From the NCBI GenBank assembly GCA_963920765.1, contig OY987246.1:1304501-1368500 (forward strand): DNA of 64,000 nucleotides, written 5' to 3'. This document shows positions 59,046-64,000 of this stretch, in pieces. This DNA comes from Ulota crispa (Eukaryota; Streptophyta; Bryopsida; Orthotrichales; Orthotrichaceae). Position 1 is the first letter of the stretch, and the number at the start of each line of letters is the position of its first letter. Made by a program: the position numbers and the translations under genes. The notes below the pieces were generated by a model. It worked only from the letters and a program-made list of their open reading frames with translations. It had not been told where the DNA came from and searched no databases.

Positions 59046-60096
59046 AAAAGCTCAATAAAGGTCTCAAACAAATAGTCAGCATCCAGGGGAGCTAGCGAGG
59101 CTGGCTGGGCAGGCGGGGCTGGCGTGCATGTGCGTGCCTCTCAACCTCGCCAGTCGCCGAACCCCGCCACATGCCAGAACCAGTCCGGCCCCGCCAGGTG
59201 GCAAGGCGGGTGGCGGGTGGCGGGTCTCAAACTCTTCATGTGCCCCGCGCAATTATTGTGCGAGCTCTCGGCGCTCCTGCGCGCTTTGCAGCACAATTTC
59301 GGGGCCTCCAAGTCGTGACGACTGCCATTTCTGTCTCGTTGCTCGTCGCACAGTGCAAGTTAGCATCGTAGCAGCCGGGCCGAAATAACAACTCGCAACA
59401 CGAACCTGTCGGTGCCAGTCCAATTCGCTCGGTACAGCTCTTGCACGGTCATGCCTGAGAACGCAGTGAGGAACTTGCACGAGCGTCAGAGTAGTCGTAG
59501 TAGTGTGCCTGAGGCTGTGACACGGACAGGAGAGGAGTCTTTCTGAATGTAACGCCTGACGGAAAGAAAGCGCAAGAGAGGAGGTGCTGGTGGTGTAGTA
59601 GTGTGTGAGTGAAAGGACGAGAAATCATCGTCGTGTGACGTGATTTCACGTTGGAGCGTGTACTTACCCTCTCCCCTGCGTCTTGTTTTGCCTGGCTCGC
59701 CGAGCTGCAGTGCACTTTTTGCATTGTAGTGCTGTGGCTACTACTCCTCTGTTTTCCTTGCGGAAGCGTAGAAAAGAACCGTGAGTGTCTGCGTGTTGTT
59801 TCTCGAATTTGTCGAACCAAAACCGCAGCTCGCACGAACGCTCATCACTGTTACCCGAAATTATCACTGAGCTTGCGAAATTGTGCCATCGCTTCTAAAT
59901 TGTTGTACGGGGAAACAAGGAAAGAAAATAACAAGAAAACAGAGTCTGAAAGTGTTGGAGAGAGTTCCTTTTTGGAGCCGGTGTGTAAGAGAGGGAGTTT
60001 GTTCACACATTTTGCACTCGAGCTTGAGAATTTGTGTTCTTGCTTGTAATTTATTGTCCCGAAAGAAAAAGAAGACAGCGAGAAAACAGAGATTGT

Positions 60097-60171
60097 ATGT
60101 GTGAGAGGGAGAGGTCTTTGAGGAATCGGTCTTTGCGTCTTTGTCAGTCATTCGCGGTGACGGTGAATTAA
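60097..60171 (+). promoter_or_regulatory. Upstream ORF 1 (24 codons)
   Basis: ATG TGT GAG ... TAA in the GATA leader, ending 230 bases before the main start. It may lower translation of the main ORF if this part of the leader is in the mRNA. Confidence 0.4.
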
Positions 60172-60214
60172 GGTGGAGGCGTGCGAATTTGCTTGGGATA
60201 CCGAGACGGAGAGA

Positions 60215-60250
60215 ATGTCGTGTAGCTCTAGAACCTGTGAACTTGTTTGA
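60215..60250 (+). promoter_or_regulatory. Upstream ORF 2 (11 codons)
   Basis: ATG TCG TGT ... TGA in the GATA leader, in context AGAATGT. Confidence 0.4.
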
Positions 60251-60312
60251 AGTGTAGAGAGAGGTGGAGTTGGAGCAAAAATATTTTTGAAAAATCGCGA
60301 ATAAAGTACCGT

Positions 60313-60330
60313 ATGACAGCAAGGTGCTAA
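60313..60330 (+). promoter_or_regulatory. Upstream ORF 3 (5 codons)
   Basis: ATG ACA GCA AGG TGC TAA, ending 71 bases before the main start. Confidence 0.35.
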
Positions 60331-60401
60331 TTAGCTCACTGGAGCATATTGTGAAGTTCGGAGGCTTGTGAGTACTGGAAGCAAGCATCGAGGAGGCAAA
60401 A

Positions 60402-60674
60402 ATGGTTGCTCCGTATATCCTCGCTGGCTCCTTTGCGGAGGTGGAGAAGCCCGCGCTGCCGGAGGTCTTCCACATTGACGGTCTGCTGGACTTCAGTTGC
60501 GAAGACATCGGAGGACCGATAGTGGGCGGAGATTTGCAACTTTCCGGCGTGACGGTGGACAGTTTAGTAAATGGTGGCGAGGCAAGCATGTCATCTTCTA
60601 CGGAAGTGAAAAGCGAGCTGGTAGAGGCTACAGCTTTAGAAGACATGGAAGTGAAGACAGACCTCTGCGTGCCA
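60402..60674 (+). CDS. GATA factor coding exon 1
   Basis: Codons 1-91, ending DLCVP, with donor CCA|GTAAGT, phase 0. It carries the N-terminal acidic motif only. Confidence 0.93.
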
Positions 60675-62459
60675 GTAAGTCTCAGTTTCGATGCTCTTGC
60701 GAATGCGAGTCATTGTGTGATGAGAATGCGCATAGCTGTGAGTGTAACTTGAGTTCTCGTCTTGAAAAGTCGAGTTTTTCGGATGTTCAGTACATTCGAA
60801 AACTGATGGCCGCTATTTCTTTCTGCTTTTCGATACATTGTAGGCATGCTTCGCTTATGTGCTGTGTCCCGTGGTGCCATGATCGATGACCTGCATTGTG
60901 TTAAACCTTAGGATTTAGTCACTTGAGAGCCAAATGGATGTGTAGAAGTTCATGCTTGCTCGCAGATTGCTCAGCATTGAGCCGATGAGCTCGTATGCGG
61001 CAACGAGTGCTTGAATTGATATTGGTTACGAGCTGTTTGGTTGAATTTGCGTTCCAACATTAAAGTCCTTCGCAATTCGGTACAGAGTAGAATTCCAAAT
61101 GTTTCGTCATTTTGAAGGGGTTGAAGTTGTATTGGTCCGATTCTCTGGTCCGTTTGCAGTGAAATCGGGCTGTACTTCTGGTTAAAGAGTTCGGTGGAGA
61201 AGTTTTTGGCAGGATGCCAGAGTTTCACAGTGCGAGCACGGAATTCCAGAGGATTTTTTCTTCTTCTTCGGATAGTGTTTCTTGATCTTTGCTTGAGTAA
61301 GAGTTTGAAGCTCATTTTGCTTTGCTTTGCCTTTGCTCAGTGTGATGACCTTGCCGACCTGGATTGGTTTTCGTCGTTCGTGGAGGACTCATTTATGATG
61401 GTGGACACTCCGGAGGTTTTCTCGACCTACGGTGGTTATGCGTCTGCCGAAGGTAACAACGAACGAACACCTTGCACGAAACAATTCGGCGACCCGTACC
61501 AGAAACCAAGCCCAGTTTCCGTCCTGGAGAACAGCGCGACATCTTCAGACCTGACCGGGCAAGATTACAGAGATGTATCGGTTCCTGGGAGAGCGCGAAG
61601 CAAAAGGTCGAGGGCAGGTACCCGGGTGTGGAATTCTACCATTCTTCCCACGAGCTCCTCTATGAACAGTTTCGAGTCGATGGGAGCCGACTCTTACGGT
61701 ATGTCGTACTCGCCTATCGAATCAGAAGATGCCTCCCGCGAGAGTACGGTAGATGCCGTGGAGCAAGAAGACGAGGATTCGCAGAGTTCGAAACGGCACA
61801 AGCTCACGAGCGGCAGTCAAAATGAGAACCATAACAGCATGCATATGAGCAACAATAGCAATATTAACAGCCACAGCAAAGGGAGGAAAAAAAATCAGGA
61901 CAACGCACAGCCATGGCGGTGCCTGCACTGTCAAACCCAGCGCACACCACAATGGAGGACAGGTCCGATGGGGCCGAAGACATTGTGTAATGCGTGCGGG
62001 GTGCGATACAAATCGGGAAGGTTGCTTCCCGAGTACCGACCCGCAGGGTCCCCCACTTATGTTTCATCGAAGCATTCTCACTCACACAAGAAAGTCCTGG
62101 AGATGAGACGAGAGCGCGAACTGAAAGGGCAACAGCAGGGGCATCACTTAGACCAGCAATCATTTCACGGCGCAACGCCTCTACGTGAGAAAACGAACAA
62201 TCAGAGAGAGCAAGGGATAAAGAGCTCGACTTTTGAACAAGTTAAATCCGAGTATCGGGGCCATGGATCAAAAGCAGCGGAGGTGCAGAAATGTTTTTCG
62301 AAGCCGATAGAATTGCCTCGGGCACTGACGCTTGACATGTCGAAGTACGAGAGCAACGTTGAGTTTTCCAAGTGCTTGACAAGTACGACCTCCGTGCTTG
62401 GATCCAGGTTGGAATTCGACCTGGATGACACTAGTATGAGGGACATGAGGGGACTGTAG
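60402..62459 (+). CDS. Class-A GATA-type zinc-finger transcription factor, two exons
   Basis: Nuclear DNA-binding protein recognising GATA motifs. Exons 60402-60674 and 61341-62459 join in phase 0 to 463 codons plus stop. The N-terminus has the conserved [14 protein letters not shown] acidic motif, and the junction restores [22 protein letters not shown], typical of subfamily I plant GATA factors. Residues 175-183 (RARSKRSRA) are a basic motif seen in that subfamily. The single zinc finger is Cys285-X2-Cys288-X18-Cys307-X2-Cys310 with TPQWR and CNACGVR, followed by a basic tail ([13 protein letters not shown]). A Ser/Asn/Glu-rich region lies between. The start context AAAAATGG is favourable. 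In flowering plants the family acts in light, nitrogen and developmental control; the specific role here is unknown. Confidence 0.95.
60675..61340 (+). other. GATA factor intron (666 bp)
   Basis: GTAAGT...TTTGCTCAG, with a pyrimidine-rich acceptor. ORFs reading through it give sequence with no family match. Confidence 0.85.
61341..62459 (+). CDS. GATA factor coding exon 2
   Basis: Codons 92-463 plus the stop TAG at 62457-62459. It holds the second acidic motif, basic motif, zinc finger and C-terminal tail. An upstream in-frame ATG-like extension from 61194 is intron sequence and not part of the protein. Confidence 0.95.
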   Translation, partial: CDDLADLDWFSSFVEDSFMMVDTPEVFSTYGGYASAEGNNERTPCTKQFGDPYQKPSPVSVLENSATSSDLTGQDYRDVSVPGRARSKRSRAGTRVWNSTILPTSSSMNSFESMGADSYGMSYSPIESEDASRESTVDAVEQEDEDSQSSKRHKLTSGSQNENHNSMHMSNNSNINSHSKGRKKNQDNAQPWRCLHCQTQRTPQWRTGPMGPKTLCNACGVRYKSGRLLPEYRPAGSPTYVSSKHSHSHKKVLEMRRERELKGQQQGHHLDQQSFHGATPLREKTNNQREQGIKSSTFEQVKSEYRGHGSKAAEVQKCFSKPIELPRALTLDMSKYESNVEFSKCLTSTTSVLGSRLEFDLDDTSMRDMRGL

Positions 62460-62800
62460 TGCCCCAGTTGAAGAGAAGCACGAAAGAGAGTTTAGTGGAG
62501 TGGATGCATATATATTCTTTTGGGGAAGCTTATGAAGAGACATGTACATGGTAGATAGTATCAGAAGAGGTAAGAGGCTTAGAAGATCCAGAAGTCGATC
62601 AATTGAAACCCCCCTTTCTTACTAGTGCCCCTGATTTTGCTACTAGGACGATACAGAATGGAACGGCAAGAGTGTTATGAGGTCGTTGTGAAATTGACAA
62701 CGGTTTGTAGATGATGATAGATACAGGAGGCACTTCCATGTCCATGCCCTGTAGTAGCAGTAACAATTTTATTTAATCTCATGATTTTGGGTCTACACAG
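62460..62800 (+). other. Probable 3' UTR of the GATA gene
   Basis: Follows the stop codon with GC content intermediate between gene and intergenic DNA. No clear AATAAA is present; the A/T-rich stretch near 62760-62785 is a plausible end region. The boundary is a guess. Confidence 0.35.
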
Positions 62801-64000
62801 TCGACGGAGAGAGAATTGCTTGATGTAATTTGTTGGCACATTCTTTTCTTGCATACCGATGTTGCAAGCAAGGTGGATATTCTTACAATGATATTACCAG
62901 CCTGCGGATTCAACGTCAATTGGAGTTGGACGAGGCCGACAAGTCCTGAGGAGCGTCTGGTGGTTTGATTATGTGTGCACGCGCTTGACATTTCTCGTGA
63001 ACAGGGATATGGGATTGCAGCTGCGCCAGTGAGACTGCGATCAGTTTGAAGCCACTGTTGTGATTTGGACCATGGGCGACAGCACTTCACCTGGTGATGG
63101 AGGTACCGAGGGCATATTTTTCTGGGACCGGAGGGTGAGTGGGTCCCTTTCCGATACTGAGCTTTAAGTTTAGTGGACGTTCTTACACTCCTGCTCCTTT
63201 CATGTTCTGGGTCTGGGGATGGTCATGTGCGAGGAAATAAGGGACTCCCTGTGTGCAGAGGGAGGTCCCACCCAACACCCCCTCCAACACTACCACGTAC
63301 ATGCGTGCAGACTCAGCAATCTAAGGTAGCAAGCCATCGAGTAGAGTTTTGCCTTTGAATTCTTCTGACTACTGTTCTGGCATGGATCAGTACGCTGCAG
63401 CAGCCCAGTGGGGACTGGGGACAACCGAGGTGTAAGTTATAGAGGACCCGCTGTGCAAGTCTGACGTTATACACCCACATGCCCTTATTATCACGCCCTC
63501 AACTATGGTGTTTTGGTACATTCGTAGAATATCTCTCGAGGTATATATTTATATATGATTGGACAACTTCAAATTTTGCACTCGAAGCGTACCTAATGGG
63601 AGTTTTTTCTTTGACTTTCAAACAACATACCTCGCGTCAAGGGCATGGTGTTCACAGAAGAATTTCTTTGTGTGAGAGTTTTGTGTAAGTGCCACAAAGT
63701 TGTGGTAGCCTAGGTAAGAGTCCCTCACTTTTGGTAAATGCATGTTGTGTGATGCACTTTTTGCAACATCACAAGAGGTTTGAAGGATTATTTGCTTCTT
63801 GCCCAAATTTTGAACTAATTCCCATGTGTTACCTCTTTATTACAATTGGTGATGCATCCATGTTTGGCCTCTACATGTGCCTCTTCTTGTTTTTGTGATT
63901 CTTGGGGTTGACCCACAAGGACCTAAAATGTTGTTCAAGGGTTAATCACGCTTGTAAGATAATAATGTTCTATGTGTATAAAGGATGGCTTATGAACCAT
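62801..64000. other. 3' flank, no firm gene
   Basis: GC-richer to about 63480, then AT-rich. A short coding-like stretch at 63382-63431 (MDQYAAAAQWGLGTTE) ends at a GTAAGT donor and could be a first exon, but nothing downstream in the window confirms it. Other ORFs are unassigned. Confidence 0.3.

Larger units (their letters stand above)
59085..60401 (+). promoter_or_regulatory. GC-rich promoter and 5' leader of the GATA gene
   Basis: GC rises sharply at about 59085 and CpG becomes frequent, marking the gene's 5' region. No TATA box or start site can be fixed. From 59641 to 60096 no ATG occurs on the + strand, as expected of a long leader. Three small upstream ORFs follow. The leader contains a diverged tandem duplication at about 59871-60018 and 60021-60145 (GAGCTTGCGAAATTGTG and GAGCTTGAGAATTTGTG starts, shared GAAAACAGAG). 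A leader intron cannot be excluded. Confidence 0.5.

Noticed and set aside
59449-60646. Long minus-strand ORF (260 codons) across the GATA leader and exon 1
   Set aside because: It overlaps the conserved first exon in antisense, and its translation is Ser/Thr-rich with no domain. Best explained by codon bias of the GC-rich region.
63912-63941. 30-bp TTAA-flanked element
   Set aside because: Too short to hold paired ends, and the two sides (CCCACAAGGACC and CCCTTGAACAAC) barely match. Probably chance or a heavily deleted relic.

Overview
The window reads as nuclear DNA from a green plant with a large, gene-poor genome. Two host genes are supported, both land-plant-type families with spliced structures: a plastid glucose-6-phosphate/phosphate translocator (GPT; 10649-16599, + strand, five coding exons) and a class-A GATA zinc-finger transcription factor (60402-62459, + strand, two coding exons). 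Which plant lineage (bryophyte, lycophyte, fern or other) cannot be fixed from the sequence. No rRNA gene, functional tRNA gene or CRISPR array was seen.

Layout. 1-8779: two near-identical CACTA-like DNA transposon copies in inverted orientation around a 289-bp G-rich spacer. The region holds a 200-N assembly gap flanked by a 1.95-kb sequence repeated almost perfectly on both sides, which looks like an unmerged contig overlap. 8780-10648: a Harbinger-like MITE and the upstream region of the translocator. 10649-16599: the GPT gene, with MITEs in introns 1 and 3 and a pyrimidine-rich repeat in intron 4. 16600-59085: about 42 kb of AT-rich DNA with no supportable host gene, made largely of nested non-autonomous DNA elements. 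59085-62460: an abrupt rise in GC, then promoter/leader and the GATA gene with three small upstream ORFs. 62460-64000: 3' flank.

The most striking content is a group of about 23 elements (roughly 16 kb, a quarter of the window) that end in CCCCTAAAGGACC...GGTCCTTTAGGGG and are flanked by TTAA. Internal sequences differ widely between subfamilies while the ends are shared. Insertions of these elements into other elements, including an insertion with two uninterrupted sibling copies in the same window, show that TTAA is the duplicated target. That is the signature of piggyBac (or Kolobok) transposition, which is not what one expects to dominate a plant region. No transposase is encoded here, so the superfamily assignment is inference from ends and target site.

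Other element groups are CACTA, Mutator-like (9-bp target duplication), Stowaway-like, Harbinger-like (conserved 348-367 bp size) and several long fold-back families. The two host genes are not functionally linked: one moves sugar phosphate into plastids, the other regulates transcription in the nucleus.
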